A stretch of DNA of 64,000 nucleotides from Halomonas sp. 1513 (GCA_001971685.1 CP019326.1:3038001-3102000); one strand, 5' to 3'. Positions 1 to 7,767 are shown, counted from the stretch's first letter. Translations and numbers: made by a program. The notes: generated from the letters alone by a model not told the origin.

Positions 1-308
1 GGCAGATCCGGAGTGACCTTGGCGATCACCGCGATCACCATCGGTGCGCGAAGGGGTTTCTTGCGTGCGGCGTTGAGGGTGTCATCGCCGCTGTGCGGGT
101 CATCGCGGTACTCGGCCTCGGCGAACAGCTCACCGAGGCGGTCGAGGCCCTTGCCGGAGAACTCGATGAAACGCCACGGCGTCAGCTCCTTGTGGTCGGG
201 CGCGCGCAGCGCGGCGCGGTACAGCGCCTCGCACTGGGCCGCATCAGGGGGCGGGCCCATCAGCTTGCCCATGGAACTGCGCTCGTGCAGCAGCGTCATG
301 GCATCCAT
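1..308 (-). CDS. YdjA-like nitroreductase family protein (C-terminal part outside the window)
   Basis: The visible N-terminal ~102 residues run off the left edge. The start ATG is preceded by GAGGAG with good spacing. The protein begins MDAMTLLHERSSMGKL and has the APDHKELTPWRF stretch, which matches the FMN-binding start of small nitroreductases of the E. coli YdjA type (family knowledge: FMN-dependent, NAD(P)H-using, dimeric, cytoplasmic, physiological substrate uncertain). It lies 52 bp upstream of the end of queF on the same strand, so it may be the last gene of that transcription unit. Catalytic details of the C-terminal half cannot be judged. Confidence 0.8.
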   Translation of the reverse strand, partial: MDAMTLLHERSSMGKLMGPPPDAAQCEALYRAALRAPDHKELTPWRFIEFSGKGLDRLGELFAEAEYRDDPHSGDDTLNAARKKPLRAPMVIAVIAKVTPDL

Positions 309-360
309 CCGGCGTCTCCTCGTCGTGGTGTCGAATAGGCCACCAGCTTACCGCAGTGAC

Positions 361-1197
361 TTACTGCCGAGCCAGGCGCAGCGGCTCCGGCGGGCGCTCG
401 CCGGGGGTCCCGCGCCAGGGGCTGATATCCAGGCCGCCGCGGCGCACATAGCGCGCCAGCACTAGCAGCCGCTCGGGCCGGGCGCAGGCCATCAGGTCGC
501 TGAAGATGTGCTCGACGCAGTGCTCGTGGAAGTCCTGGTGCTGGCGATAGCCGATCAGGTAGCGCAGCAGCCCTTCACGGTCGAGCCGGGGGCCACGGTA
601 GCGGATCATCACGCTGCCCCAGTCGGGCTGGCCGGTGACCGGGCAGTTGGACTTGAGCAGGTGCGAGTGCAGCGTCTCCTCGACGATCTCCTCCCCTGCC
701 TTCAGATGGGCCGCACTCGGAGTGTAGTCGTCGATCTCGATGTCCAGGTCATCCAGGCACTCGCCGGGCAGGCGCCGCGGCGCCAGCGCCTGGTCGTCGA
801 CGCCGAACAGTGCCACCTCGACGGCTGCACCGGCCACGCCGCTCAGGTCCCGCTCGAGAGTCGCTATCACCTCTTCGCGGCTGGCGAAGCGGGTCTGGTT
901 GAAGCCGTTGAGATAGAGCTTCCACGACTTGGACTCGATCAGGTGCGGCGAGTCCGCCGGCAGCCGGAAGCGGGCCACCGCCACCAGCGGCTTGCCGCGG
1001 GCGTTGAGCCACGAGACCTCAAAAGCGTGCCACTCGTCCTCGCCGACGAACGGCAAGGCGCCCTCCTCGATGCCCAGCGGCGCGCGGTTGGCGGCCCGCG
1101 GGATGGGATAGAGCAGCGTGGCGTCGTAGCGCTCCGGGTAGGCCGACTCGCGGCCCAGCGGGGCGTGGGCCAGGGTATCGGGACGATCTTGGCTCAT
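361..1197 (-). CDS. queF: NADPH-dependent 7-cyano-7-deazaguanine reductase QueF
   Basis: Encodes 278 aa, the length of the two-domain (E. coli-type) QueF that reduces preQ0 to preQ1 in tRNA queuosine synthesis in the cytosol. The NADPH-binding motif ESKSWKLYLNGFNQTRF lies near residues 88-104. The catalytic pair is seen as Cys185 in LLKSNCPVTGQPDW with Asp192; the spacing equals that of E. coli Cys190/Asp197. The start ATG overlaps the TGA of the upstream ABC permease gene (ATGA), so translation is probably coupled. A longer in-frame start at 1374 would run into the permease and is not used. The function is clear. Why queF sits behind an ABC exporter is not known. Confidence 0.95.
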   Translation of the reverse strand: MSQDRPDTLAHAPLGRESAYPERYDATLLYPIPRAANRAPLGIEEGALPFVGEDEWHAFEVSWLNARGKPLVAVARFRLPADSPHLIESKSWKLYLNGFNQTRFASREEVIATLERDLSGVAGAAVEVALFGVDDQALAPRRLPGECLDDLDIEIDDYTPSAAHLKAGEEIVEETLHSHLLKSNCPVTGQPDWGSVMIRYRGPRLDREGLLRYLIGYRQHQDFHEHCVEHIFSDLMACARPERLLVLARYVRRGGLDISPWRGTPGERPPEPLRLARQ

Positions 1198-1967
1198 GAA
1201 CGAATTCCTTTGCCGTGTTCGAGCATCCACAGCGCGAGGCCGAACAGCACCACGATAAAGGCCACGATGGCGCTCAGCGCCCAGACTACCGGGATATCCG
1301 AGACGCCCAGGAAGCCGTAGCGGAACACGTTGACCATGTACAGGATCGGGTTGAGCATCGACACCCCCTGCCACAGCGCCGGCAGCATCGAGATCGAGTA
1401 GAACACCCCGCCGAGGTAGGTCAACGGCGTGAGGATGAAGGTCGGCACGATGGAAATATCGTCGAACTTGTCGGCCAGCAGCGCGTTGATGAAGCCGCCG
1501 ATGGAGAACAGCGCCGAGGTCAGCACCACCACGAAGATAGTCAGCAGCGGGTGAGCCATGCTAATTCGGGTGAAGAACAGCGACACGATGGTCACGATCA
1601 GCCCCACGCCCAGCCCGCGGGCCATGCCGCCCAGCACGAAGCCGGCCAGGATCACCCAGTTGGGCATCGGCGAGACCATCATCTCCTCGATGGAGCGCTG
1701 GAACTTGTTGGAGAAGAAGGATGACGCGACGTTGGAGTAGCTGTTGGTGATCACCGCCATCATGATCAGCCCGGGGACGATGAAGTCCATGTAGCTGAAG
1801 CCGTCCATCTCGCCGATTCGCGAGCCGATCAGGCTGCCGAAGATGATGAAGTACATGGTCATGGTGATCGACGGCGGCAGCAAGGTCTGCGGCCAGATCC
1901 GCGTGAAGCGCTTGATCTCCTTGTGCACAAGGGTCCATAGCGCGATGGCGATCTGCGTCGGGTTCAT
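1194..1967 (-). CDS. yadH: ABC-2 type transporter permease, YadH-like
   Basis: A 257-aa integral membrane protein with about six hydrophobic segments and the ABC-2 permease pattern: a short N-terminal helix ([20 protein letters not shown]), then a conserved amphipathic region with [14 protein letters not shown]. It matches E. coli YadH. It is the membrane half of an exporter whose ATPase is the neighbour yadG. Both junctions are 4-bp ATGA overlaps: yadG stop with yadH start, and yadH stop with queF start. The substrate of YadGH is unknown; export of a hydrophobic compound or polymer is only a family-level guess. Confidence 0.85.
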   Translation of the reverse strand: MNPTQIAIALWTLVHKEIKRFTRIWPQTLLPPSITMTMYFIIFGSLIGSRIGEMDGFSYMDFIVPGLIMMAVITNSYSNVASSFFSNKFQRSIEEMMVSPMPNWVILAGFVLGGMARGLGVGLIVTIVSLFFTRISMAHPLLTIFVVVLTSALFSIGGFINALLADKFDDISIVPTFILTPLTYLGGVFYSISMLPALWQGVSMLNPILYMVNVFRYGFLGVSDIPVVWALSAIVAFIVVLFGLALWMLEHGKGIRS

Positions 1968-2929
1968 GGGCGGGCCTCCGCTGCCTTGGTGGCACGGTCG
2001 AGCTCGGCATTGCCCTGCTCGACCATGGTCACGAACATCTCCTCGAGGCGGTTGGCGCGGTTGCGCATCGACACCACCTCGATGCCCTGCTCGCCGAGGG
2101 CGGCGAAGATATCGTTGAGCCGCTGCCCGCGGTGCACCATGACCGCCAGCTGGGCGCCGTCGACCTGCTGCACCTCGAAGCCCTCGATCTGCGGCACCGC
2201 CTCCAGCGGGGCGGCCAGGTCGAACAGGAAGGTCTCGGTGTCGAGTTCGGTGAGCAGTGACTTGACGCTGGTGTTACGGATGATCTCGCCGTGGTTGATG
2301 ATCGCCACGTTGCGGCACAGGCTCTCGGCTTCCTCGAGGTAGTGGGTGGTGAGAATGATGGTGGTGCCCTCCTCGCGGTTGATGCGGCGCAGGTACTCCC
2401 ACATGCTGCGGCGCAGCTCGATATCCACGCCGGCGGTGGGCTCGTCGAGGATCAGCAGCTTGGGCCGGTGCATCAGCGCCCGGGCAATCATCAGCCGGCG
2501 CTTCATGCCGCCGGAGAGCATCCGCGCGCTGCCGTCGCGCTTGTCCCACAGGCCGAGGTCGCCGAGCAGGCGCTTGGCGCGGGGCAAGGCCTCGCTGCGC
2601 GGCATGCCGTAGTAGCCGGCCTGGGCCAGCACGATATCGATGACCTTCTCGAACTGGTTGAAGTTGAACTCCTGGGGCACCACACCGAGATGATACTTGG
2701 CGCGAGCAAAGTCGCGGTCGGTATCGATGCCGAAGATCGAGATCTCACCGGCGCTCTTCTGCACCAGCGAGCAGACCACGCCGAGGGTGGTCGACTTGCC
2801 AGCCCCGTTGGGCCCGAGCAGCGCGAAGAAGTCGCCCTGCTGCACATCGAGATCGATGCCCTTGAGGGCGTGAAAACCGTTGCCGTAGACCTTGGTCAGC
2901 CCACGGATGGACAGCGCCGGTGTGGCCAT
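1964..2929 (-). CDS. yadG: ABC transporter ATP-binding protein, YadG-like
   Basis: A 321-aa ATPase. Walker A is GPNGAGKST, the signature is LSGGMKRRL and Walker B is LLILDEPTAGVD, followed by the H-loop in ILTTHYLEEAE. The C-terminal ~90 residues form the extension typical of ABC-2 exporters. I chose MATPALSIRGL as the start because GGGAG lies 7 nt upstream; an upstream ATG at 2965 has no better site. It is the first gene of a yadG-yadH-queF operon with ATGA overlaps. The promoter must lie in the ~100 bp between this gene and the tRNA array; I could not place it. Confidence 0.88.
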   Translation of the reverse strand: MATPALSIRGLTKVYGNGFHALKGIDLDVQQGDFFALLGPNGAGKSTTLGVVCSLVQKSAGEISIFGIDTDRDFARAKYHLGVVPQEFNFNQFEKVIDIVLAQAGYYGMPRSEALPRAKRLLGDLGLWDKRDGSARMLSGGMKRRLMIARALMHRPKLLILDEPTAGVDIELRRSMWEYLRRINREEGTTIILTTHYLEEAESLCRNVAIINHGEIIRNTSVKSLLTELDTETFLFDLAAPLEAVPQIEGFEVQQVDGAQLAVMVHRGQRLNDIFAALGEQGIEVVSMRNRANRLEEMFVTMVEQGNAELDRATKAAEARP

Positions 2930-3031
2930 CGGGATCTCCCGGGAGATAGGTGAATCATTAGGCAACTAAAGATATGGCCGATCGTCGAGAATTCAAGGGC
3001 CTCGAGAATCAGATATAGGGAGGGGCTTATT

Positions 3032-3106
3032 TGGAGCGGGAAACGAGATTCGAACTCGCGACCCCAACCTTGGCAAGGTTGTGCTCTACCACTGAGCTAT
3101 TCCCGC
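3032..3106 (-). tRNA. tRNA-Gly (GCC), copy 1
   Basis: The complement reads GCGGGAATAGCTCAGTGGTA to the 3' CCA. The acceptor stem is GCGGGAA/TTCCCGC, the D loop is AGCTCAGTGGTAGAGC, the anticodon loop is CTTGCCAAG, and the T loop is GTTCGAATC. The length is 75 nt including an encoded CCA. It is the last gene of the minus-strand tRNA operon. Confidence 0.97.
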
Positions 3107-3128
3107 ATGATGAAGCGTGGCAGCGATG

Positions 3129-3204
3129 TGGCGTCCCATAGGGGGTTCGAACCCCTGTTACCGCCGTGAAAGGGCGGTGTCCTGGACCACTAGACGAATG
3201 GGAC
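3129..3204 (-). tRNA. tRNA-Glu (TTC), copy 1
   Basis: The complement has acceptor stem GTCCCAT/ATGGGAC, discriminator G and encoded CCA. The anticodon loop is CCCTTTCACGG (anticodon TTC) and the T loop is GGTTCGAACC. The length is 76 nt, the same as E. coli tRNA-Glu. It is followed by tRNA-Gly copy 1 after a 22-nt spacer. Confidence 0.97.
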
Positions 3205-3220
3205 GCAATATTTTTTGGTG

Positions 3221-3240
3221 CTTGGAGCGGGAAACGAGAT
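3221..3240 (-). pseudogene. 3'-end remnant of tRNA-Gly
   Basis: Twenty bases here are identical to the 3' end, including CCA, of the downstream tRNA-Gly copies (shared with 3295-3314). The match stops at the T arm. The next ~54 bp (3241-3294) contain no anticodon or D arm; only a CTCGCGACC block at 3261-3269 resembles tRNA-Gly. It may be a decayed tRNA-Gly left by unequal crossing-over, or an att-like duplication of a tRNA 3' end. Confidence 0.75.
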
Positions 3241-3296
3241 CGACCGGGCTGGCGCACCAGCTCGCGACCGTCGCATTGGCCTGCTCGGGTCTTACT

Positions 3297-3371
3297 TGGA
3301 GCGGGAAACGAGATTCGAACTCGCGACCCCAACCTTGGCAAGGTTGTGCTCTACCACTGAGCTATTCCCGC
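3297..3371 (-). tRNA. tRNA-Gly (GCC), copy 2
   Basis: Identical over 75 nt to copy 1, with anticodon GCC and encoded CCA. The spacer to the next gene downstream in the transcript (tRNA-Glu copy 1) is unusually long at 92 bp and carries the tRNA-Gly remnant. Confidence 0.97.
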
Positions 3372-3399
3372 TTGTATCACAACCTATCGATGATCGGAG

Positions 3400-3475
3400 T
3401 GGCGTCCCATAGGGGGTTCGAACCCCTGTTACCGCCGTGAAAGGGCGGTGTCCTGGACCACTAGACGAATGGGAC
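3400..3475 (-). tRNA. tRNA-Glu (TTC), copy 2
   Basis: Identical to copy 1 (76 nt, anticodon TTC, encoded CCA). In transcription order it follows tRNA-Glu copy 3 and tRNA-Gly copy 3 and precedes tRNA-Gly copy 2 after a 28-nt spacer. Confidence 0.97.
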
Positions 3476-3478
3476 GCA

Positions 3479-3553
3479 TGGAGCGGGAAACGAGATTCGA
3501 ACTCGCGACCCCAACCTTGGCAAGGTTGTGCTCTACCACTGAGCTATTCCCGC
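3479..3553 (-). tRNA. tRNA-Gly (GCC), copy 3
   Basis: Identical to the other two copies (75 nt). Its CCA end is only 3 nt from the 5' end of tRNA-Glu copy 2, so the two are almost fused in the precursor. Confidence 0.97.
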
Positions 3554-3598
3554 ACAGGCCCTTTACCAGCCGATCATCCAGCACCTGACGAGAGGAAG

Positions 3599-3674
3599 TG
3601 GCGTCCCATAGGGGGTTCGAACCCCTGTTACCGCCGTGAAAGGGCGGTGTCCTGGACCACTAGACGAATGGGAC
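3599..3674 (-). tRNA. tRNA-Glu (TTC), copy 3
   Basis: Identical to the other two copies (76 nt). It is the first tRNA of the operon, about 28 nt downstream of the -10 box. Confidence 0.97.
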
Positions 3675-3702
3675 GCGGCGTTCCCTCATCGAGGTGGCGC
3701 GT

Positions 3703-3731
3703 ATGTTACTGAGCGCTCATTAGGCTGTCAA
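3703..3731 (-). promoter_or_regulatory. sigma70 promoter of the tRNA operon
   Basis: On the minus strand a perfect -35 TTGACA (3731-3726) is separated by exactly 17 bp from -10 TAACAT (3708-3703). The bases after the -10 (ACGCGCC) are GC-rich, the discriminator type that gives stringent control of stable RNA genes (family knowledge). Confidence 0.85.
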
Positions 3732-3857
3732 GCGACTGCCCAGGCGGGATTTTCCCGACCGGCCAGCTACGCTGATAATAGCCGTGTCGAGACTAGCCAG
3801 ACACCCCCCGAGCGGTGTTTGATGGCCACAGATTCACCCGCAGCGAGAGAGACCGCC

Positions 3858-4259
3858 ATGCGCAACAAAGTCGAGAAAAGCGACGCCGAGTGGCGTGCCC
3901 AGCTAACCCCGGAGCAGTATCGCGTCACCCGTGAGAAAGGTACCGAACGGCCGTTCAGCGGCGACTACCAGGTCAGCGACGACCACGGCATCTACCACTG
4001 CGTGTGCTGTCAGGCGCCGCTGTTCGAAAGCGAGCACAAGTTCGACGCCGGCTGCGGCTGGCCGAGCTTCGACCGCCCGCTGGGGGTCAACGCCGTGGAA
4101 GAGCACGTCGACGACAGCCACGGCATGCAGCGCACCGAGGTGGTCTGCGCCCACTGCAACGCCCACCTCGGCCATGTCTTCCCCGACGGCCCGCCCGAGA
4201 CCACCGGCCTGCGCTACTGCATCAACTCGGTATCGCTGACCTTCCACGACGGCGAATAA
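3858..4259 (+). CDS. msrB: peptide-methionine (R)-S-oxide reductase MsrB
   Basis: Encodes 133 aa. It repairs the R-epimer of methionine sulfoxide in proteins; there is no signal peptide, so it acts in the cytoplasm. Two zinc-binding CxxC pairs are visible (CVCC and CAHC), with the signatures GCGWPSF and HLGHVFPDG and the catalytic cysteine in RYCINS. I chose [12 protein letters not shown] because it matches the family N-terminus and has GAGAGA upstream. An in-frame ATG at 3822 would add 12 residues without a ribosome binding site. The partner enzyme MsrA (at 60197) is elsewhere and carries an export signal, so the two are not in one operon. Confidence 0.95.
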   Translation: MRNKVEKSDAEWRAQLTPEQYRVTREKGTERPFSGDYQVSDDHGIYHCVCCQAPLFESEHKFDAGCGWPSFDRPLGVNAVEEHVDDSHGMQRTEVVCAHCNAHLGHVFPDGPPETTGLRYCINSVSLTFHDGE

Positions 4260-4267
4260 ACCCGACC

Positions 4268-4287
4268 GGGCCGGCGCCTGCCGGCCC
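4268..4287 (+). terminator. GC-rich hairpin after msrB
   Basis: GGGCCGGC and GCCGGCCC form a perfect 8-bp stem with a GCCT loop, 8 bp after the msrB stop. No T tract follows, so intrinsic termination would be weak. Confidence 0.4.
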
Positions 4288-4298
4288 ACGCCAAGCTC

Positions 4299-4307
4299 TG
4301 CTAGAAT
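4299..4307 (+). promoter_or_regulatory. extended -10 promoter before the YlqF-type GTPase gene
   Basis: TGC followed by TAGAAT is an extended -10 element, about 33 bp upstream of the ATG. No good -35 is visible. Confidence 0.45.
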
Positions 4308-4339
4308 GGTCGCCTTTTGCACGCGGATGGAGAGTGGCC

Positions 4340-5293
4340 ATGCTCGGCTGGTTCCCGGGACACATGAACAAGGCGCGCCGCCAGATCAAGGAGGCGCTGC
4401 CGGAGATCGACGTGGTGCTCGAGGTGCTGGATGCCCGCCTGCCCTACTCCAGCGCCAATCCGATGCTCGCCGAGCTCACCGAGCACAAGCCGGTGCTCAA
4501 GATCCTGTCGCGGGCCGACCTCGCCGACCCGACGCGCACCGCCGAGTGGGTCGCCCACTTCGACGCCCAGGACGACACCCGCGCCCTGGCCGTGACCACT
4601 ACCAACGCTCGCGAGCTAAAGCGCATCCCTGCGCTGTGCCATGAACTGGCCGGCCAGATCCGCGCCGACCGCGACGTGCGGGTCATGGTGATGGGCATTC
4701 CCAACGTAGGTAAATCGACCTTGATCAACGGCCTGGCCGGCCGCAAGATCGCCAAGACCGGTAACGAGCCGGCGGTGACCAAGCGCCAGCAGAAGGTGCG
4801 CATCGACGGCCGGGTAGCGCTGATCGACACTCCCGGGGTGCTGTGGCCGAAGATCGAGGATCAGGCCAGCGCCTACCGCCTGGCCGCCAGCGGCGCGATC
4901 CGCGACACCGCCATTGACTATATCGACGTGGCGGTGATCACCGCCGCCGAACTGGCCAAGCGCTATCCCGAGGCCCTCACCGCGCGCTATAAGCTCAAGG
5001 CGCTGCCCGCCTACACCGCCAACCCCGATGCGGCGCGGGTCGAGGCCGACGGCCCGGCGCGGCCCGACTTCCTGGCCCTGGCCGGCTTCGACGGCGCTGC
5101 CATCGTCGCCGAGATCGCCGCCAGGCGCGGCGGCCTGCGCGCCGGCGGCGAAGTCGACCTGCACCGCGGCGCCGAGGTGCTGCTGCATGAACTGCGCGAC
5201 GGCAAGCTCGGCCCGGTAACCCTCGAGACCCCGGCGGACATCCCCGCGCCAGCGGTCGAGGACGACGCCCCGGATGGCATAGATAACCCATAA
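4340..5293 (+). CDS. ylqF: ribosome biogenesis GTPase, YlqF/RbgA type
   Basis: A 317-aa circularly permuted GTPase. The G4-like motif (SRAD at residues 57-60, in place of NKxD) comes before G1 (GIPNVGKST, 119-127) and G3 (DTPG, 163-166), the permuted order that defines the YlqF/YawG class. The N-terminus MLGWFPGHMNKARRQI is characteristic of the family. Members assist late 50S subunit assembly in the cytoplasm (known for B. subtilis RbgA; the gammaproteobacterial role is inferred). GGAGAG precedes the ATG. The SRAD variant of the guanine-specificity loop could relax nucleotide choice, but this is not certain. Confidence 0.9.
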   Translation: MLGWFPGHMNKARRQIKEALPEIDVVLEVLDARLPYSSANPMLAELTEHKPVLKILSRADLADPTRTAEWVAHFDAQDDTRALAVTTTNARELKRIPALCHELAGQIRADRDVRVMVMGIPNVGKSTLINGLAGRKIAKTGNEPAVTKRQQKVRIDGRVALIDTPGVLWPKIEDQASAYRLAASGAIRDTAIDYIDVAVITAAELAKRYPEALTARYKLKALPAYTANPDAARVEADGPARPDFLALAGFDGAAIVAEIAARRGGLRAGGEVDLHRGAEVLLHELRDGKLGPVTLETPADIPAPAVEDDAPDGIDNP

Positions 5294-5339
5294 GACGCCC
5301 CTCGCGGGCTCCACTACTGGACGCACTTTCGGACACCCC

Positions 5340-6566
5340 ATGGACACCCCGATCAGGAAATCGCACAAGCTTCACAACGTCTGCTACGACATCCGCGGCC
5401 CGGTGCTCGACCATGCCAAGCGCCTGGAAGAGGAAGGTCAGCGCATCCTCAAGCTGAATATCGGCAATCCCGCGCCGTTCGGCTTCGAGGCCCCGGAGGA
5501 GATTCTTCAGGACGTGATGCGCAACCTGCCCACCGCCCAGGGCTACTGCGATTCCAAGGGGCTCTACTCGGCGCGCAAGGCGATCATGCAGGAGTGTCAG
5601 CGCAAGCAGATCCCCGGCGTCGGCATCGAGGACATCTACATCGGCAACGGTGTCTCGGAACTGATCGTGATGGCCATGCAGGCGCTGCTCAACGACGGCG
5701 ACGAGGTGCTGATCCCGGCGCCGGACTATCCGCTGTGGACCGCCGCCGCCAACCTCTCCGGCGGACGCCCGGTGCACTACCTGTGCGACGAGCAGGCCGA
5801 CTGGGCGCCGGACATGGACGATATTCGCGCCAAGGTCACCAGCCATACCCGCGCCATCGTGCTGATCAATCCCAACAACCCCACCGGCGCGGTGTATCCG
5901 CCGGCGGTGGTCAGCGAGCTGCTCGACATCGCCCGCGAACACGACCTGGTGGTGTTCTCCGACGAGATCTACGACAAGATCCTCTACGACGACGTCGAGC
6001 ACGTCTCCACCGGCGCCCTGGCCAGTGACGACCAGTTGGTGGTGACCATGAACGGGCTCTCCAAGAGCTACCGCTGCGCCGGCTTCCGCTCCGGCTGGAT
6101 GATCCTCTCCGGCGGCGTCGCCAAGCAGCGCGCCGCCGATTACATCCAGGGCCTGACCATGCTCGCCTCGATGCGCCTGTGCGCCAACGTGCCGGCCCAG
6201 CACGCCATCCAGACCGCGCTGGGCGGCTATCAGTCGATCAACGACCTGATCCTGCCCGGCGGACGGCTGCGCGCCCAGCGCGACATCACCGTGGAGAAGC
6301 TCAACGCCATCCCCGGGGTCTCCTGCACGACGCCCAAGGGCGCGCTCTATGCCTTCCCGCGGCTCGACCCCAAGGTGTTCAACATCCAGGACGACCAGCA
6401 GCTGGTGCTCGACCTGCTGCTGCAGGAGAAGATCCTGCTGGTGCAGGGTACCGCCTTCAACTGGCCGCAGCCGGACCACGTGCGCATCGTCACCCTGCCG
6501 TGGGCCGAGCAGCTCGGTGATGCACTGGAGCGCTTCGGCAACTTCCTGTCGCGCTATCGTCAATGA
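5340..6566 (+). CDS. alaA: glutamate-pyruvate aminotransferase AlaA
   Basis: A 408-aa fold-type I PLP enzyme closely resembling E. coli AlaA (405 aa), the main alanine-forming transaminase in the cytosol. Visible features are the N-terminal IRGPVLDHAKRLEEEG, the substrate loop INPNNPTGAVY, SDEIYDKILYD, and the PLP lysine Lys242 in NGLSKSYRCAGFRSGW. It starts 46 bp after the GTPase gene and could be cotranscribed with it. No strong ribosome binding site is visible before the ATG, but the N-terminus agrees with the family. Confidence 0.92.
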   Translation: MDTPIRKSHKLHNVCYDIRGPVLDHAKRLEEEGQRILKLNIGNPAPFGFEAPEEILQDVMRNLPTAQGYCDSKGLYSARKAIMQECQRKQIPGVGIEDIYIGNGVSELIVMAMQALLNDGDEVLIPAPDYPLWTAAANLSGGRPVHYLCDEQADWAPDMDDIRAKVTSHTRAIVLINPNNPTGAVYPPAVVSELLDIAREHDLVVFSDEIYDKILYDDVEHVSTGALASDDQLVVTMNGLSKSYRCAGFRSGWMILSGGVAKQRAADYIQGLTMLASMRLCANVPAQHAIQTALGGYQSINDLILPGGRLRAQRDITVEKLNAIPGVSCTTPKGALYAFPRLDPKVFNIQDDQQLVLDLLLQEKILLVQGTAFNWPQPDHVRIVTLPWAEQLGDALERFGNFLSRYRQ

Positions 6567-6587
6567 CGCATAAAACGCCAGCGGCTT

Positions 6588-6731
6588 GGGAAGCGCTGAA
6601 TAAATCGGCTAGCGGGATGAAGCACAAGGCGCACGGAGCACAGAAACCGGAGCCTATGGGGTATAGGTGAGGATTTCGAGCACCGCGCAACGCAGTGATT
6701 CGCACGCGCAGGCATTTAGTCAGTGTTTCCC
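6588..6731. repeat. 144-bp intergenic element with terminal inverted repeats
   Basis: The left end, 6588-6605 (GGGAAGCGCTGAATAAAT), and the complement of the right end, 6714-6731 (GGGAAACACTGACTAAAT), match at 15 of 18 positions. The interior contains a CCTAT/ATAGG hairpin (6653-6667). It has no ORF and fills most of the alaA-htpX gap. It resembles small dispersed (MITE- or REP-like) elements; copy number cannot be judged from this window. Confidence 0.6.
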
Positions 6732-6759
6732 TTGAAACCCGGGCCCACAGACCGTATCT
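6731..6759 (+). promoter_or_regulatory. sigma32 (heat shock) promoter of htpX
   Basis: CTTGAAA (6731-6737, a perfect -35 for RpoH) is followed after 14 bp by CCGTATCT (6752-6759), close to the RpoH -10 CCCCATnT. The htpX ATG is 43 bp downstream. HtpX is heat-inducible in E. coli, which fits. Confidence 0.65.
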
Positions 6760-6802
6760 AATCCACAGCTAATTTGTCGTTTCTTGCCGGAGACCGCGTA
6801 AC

Positions 6803-7705
6803 ATGATGAGAATCCTGCTTTTCCTGGCCACCAACCTGGGTGTGATCCTGGTCGCCAGCATCACCCTCAGGCTGCTTGGCGTTGAGCCCTACCTCAACGC
6901 CCAAGGCCTGAACATGAACTCGCTGCTGATCTTCTGCTTCATTTTCGGCATGGCCGGCTCGATGATCTCGCTGTTCATCTCCAAGTGGATGGCCAAGCGC
7001 AGCACTGGCACGGTGGTCATCGAGCAGCCGTCGAACAGCACCGAAAAGTGGCTGCTCGACACCGTCGAGGAGCTGTCCCGGGAAGCCGGCATCAAGACCC
7101 CCGAGGTCGGCATCTTCCCGGCCCAGCAGTCCAACGCCTTCGCCACCGGCTGGAACAAGAACGACGCCCTGGTGGCGGTTTCCGCCGGCCTGCTCAACCG
7201 CATGCGCCCGGAGGAGGTGCGCGCGGTGCTGGCCCACGAGATCGGCCACGTGGCCAATGGCGACATGGTCACCCTGGCGCTGATCCAGGGCGTGGTGAAC
7301 ACCTTCGTGATGTTCTTCGCGCGCATCGTCGCCCACCTGGTCGACGGCTTTCTCAAGAGCCGAAATAACGGCGCCGGGCTCGGTTTCATGGGCTATTTTG
7401 CGGTAGTGATCGTGGCCGAGATCGTATTCGGCATCGTCGCCTCGGCGATCGTCGCCTGGTTCTCGCGCTTCCGCGAGTATCGCGCCGACGCCGCCGGCGC
7501 CAGGCTGGCCGGTTCCGGTGCGATGATCAACGCCCTGGCGCGCCTCAAGGCCGAGACCGAGCTGCCCGACCAGATGCCGGACACCCTGCGCGCCATGGCC
7601 ATCACCAAGGGCCAGACCCGCTCGCTGATGGAGCGCATGTTCGCCAGCCACCCGCCGCTGGATGATCGCATCCGCGCCCTCAAGGAGGCGGCTTACCGTC
7701 AGTGA
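6803..7705 (+). CDS. htpX: membrane zinc metalloprotease HtpX
   Basis: Encodes 300 aa, the usual HtpX length. Two N-terminal membrane helices (about residues 4-23 and 40-60) are followed by the zinc site HEIGH (145-149) and two further hydrophobic helices (about 155-180 and 190-215), then FREYRADA with the third ligand. The enzyme cleaves misfolded inner-membrane proteins alongside FtsH, with its active site in the cytoplasm (family knowledge). GGAGA lies 9 nt before the ATGATG start; either ATG may be used. The gene is alone, with a sigma32-like promoter upstream and a strong hairpin downstream. Confidence 0.95.
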   Translation: MMRILLFLATNLGVILVASITLRLLGVEPYLNAQGLNMNSLLIFCFIFGMAGSMISLFISKWMAKRSTGTVVIEQPSNSTEKWLLDTVEELSREAGIKTPEVGIFPAQQSNAFATGWNKNDALVAVSAGLLNRMRPEEVRAVLAHEIGHVANGDMVTLALIQGVVNTFVMFFARIVAHLVDGFLKSRNNGAGLGFMGYFAVVIVAEIVFGIVASAIVAWFSRFREYRADAAGARLAGSGAMINALARLKAETELPDQMPDTLRAMAITKGQTRSLMERMFASHPPLDDRIRALKEAAYRQ

Positions 7706-7733
7706 GTCGCACGCTGCCTGAACCTGGCCACGA

Positions 7734-7767
7734 CGCAACGGGCTCACCCAAGGGTGAGCCCGTTGCG
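7734..7767. terminator. bidirectional terminator between htpX and pdxB
   Basis: A perfect 16-bp inverted repeat (7734-7749 and 7752-7767, stem CGCAACGGGCTCACCC) with a 2-nt spacer lies between convergent genes. It lacks a long T tract on either side. Confidence 0.7.

Noticed and set aside
3032..3674. Regularly spaced repeats that could suggest a CRISPR array
   Set aside because: The repeats are complete tRNA-Glu and tRNA-Gly genes with encoded CCA; no cas genes are present.
3027..3712. Several short ORFs across the tRNA array
   Set aside because: They read through tRNA genes and share repeated peptide strings only because the tRNAs are repeated.
4995..6563. Long minus-strand frame opposite alaA and the end of the YlqF-type gene
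   Set aside because: It covers two well-supported genes and its translation has no recognisable domain; a shadow of high third-position GC.
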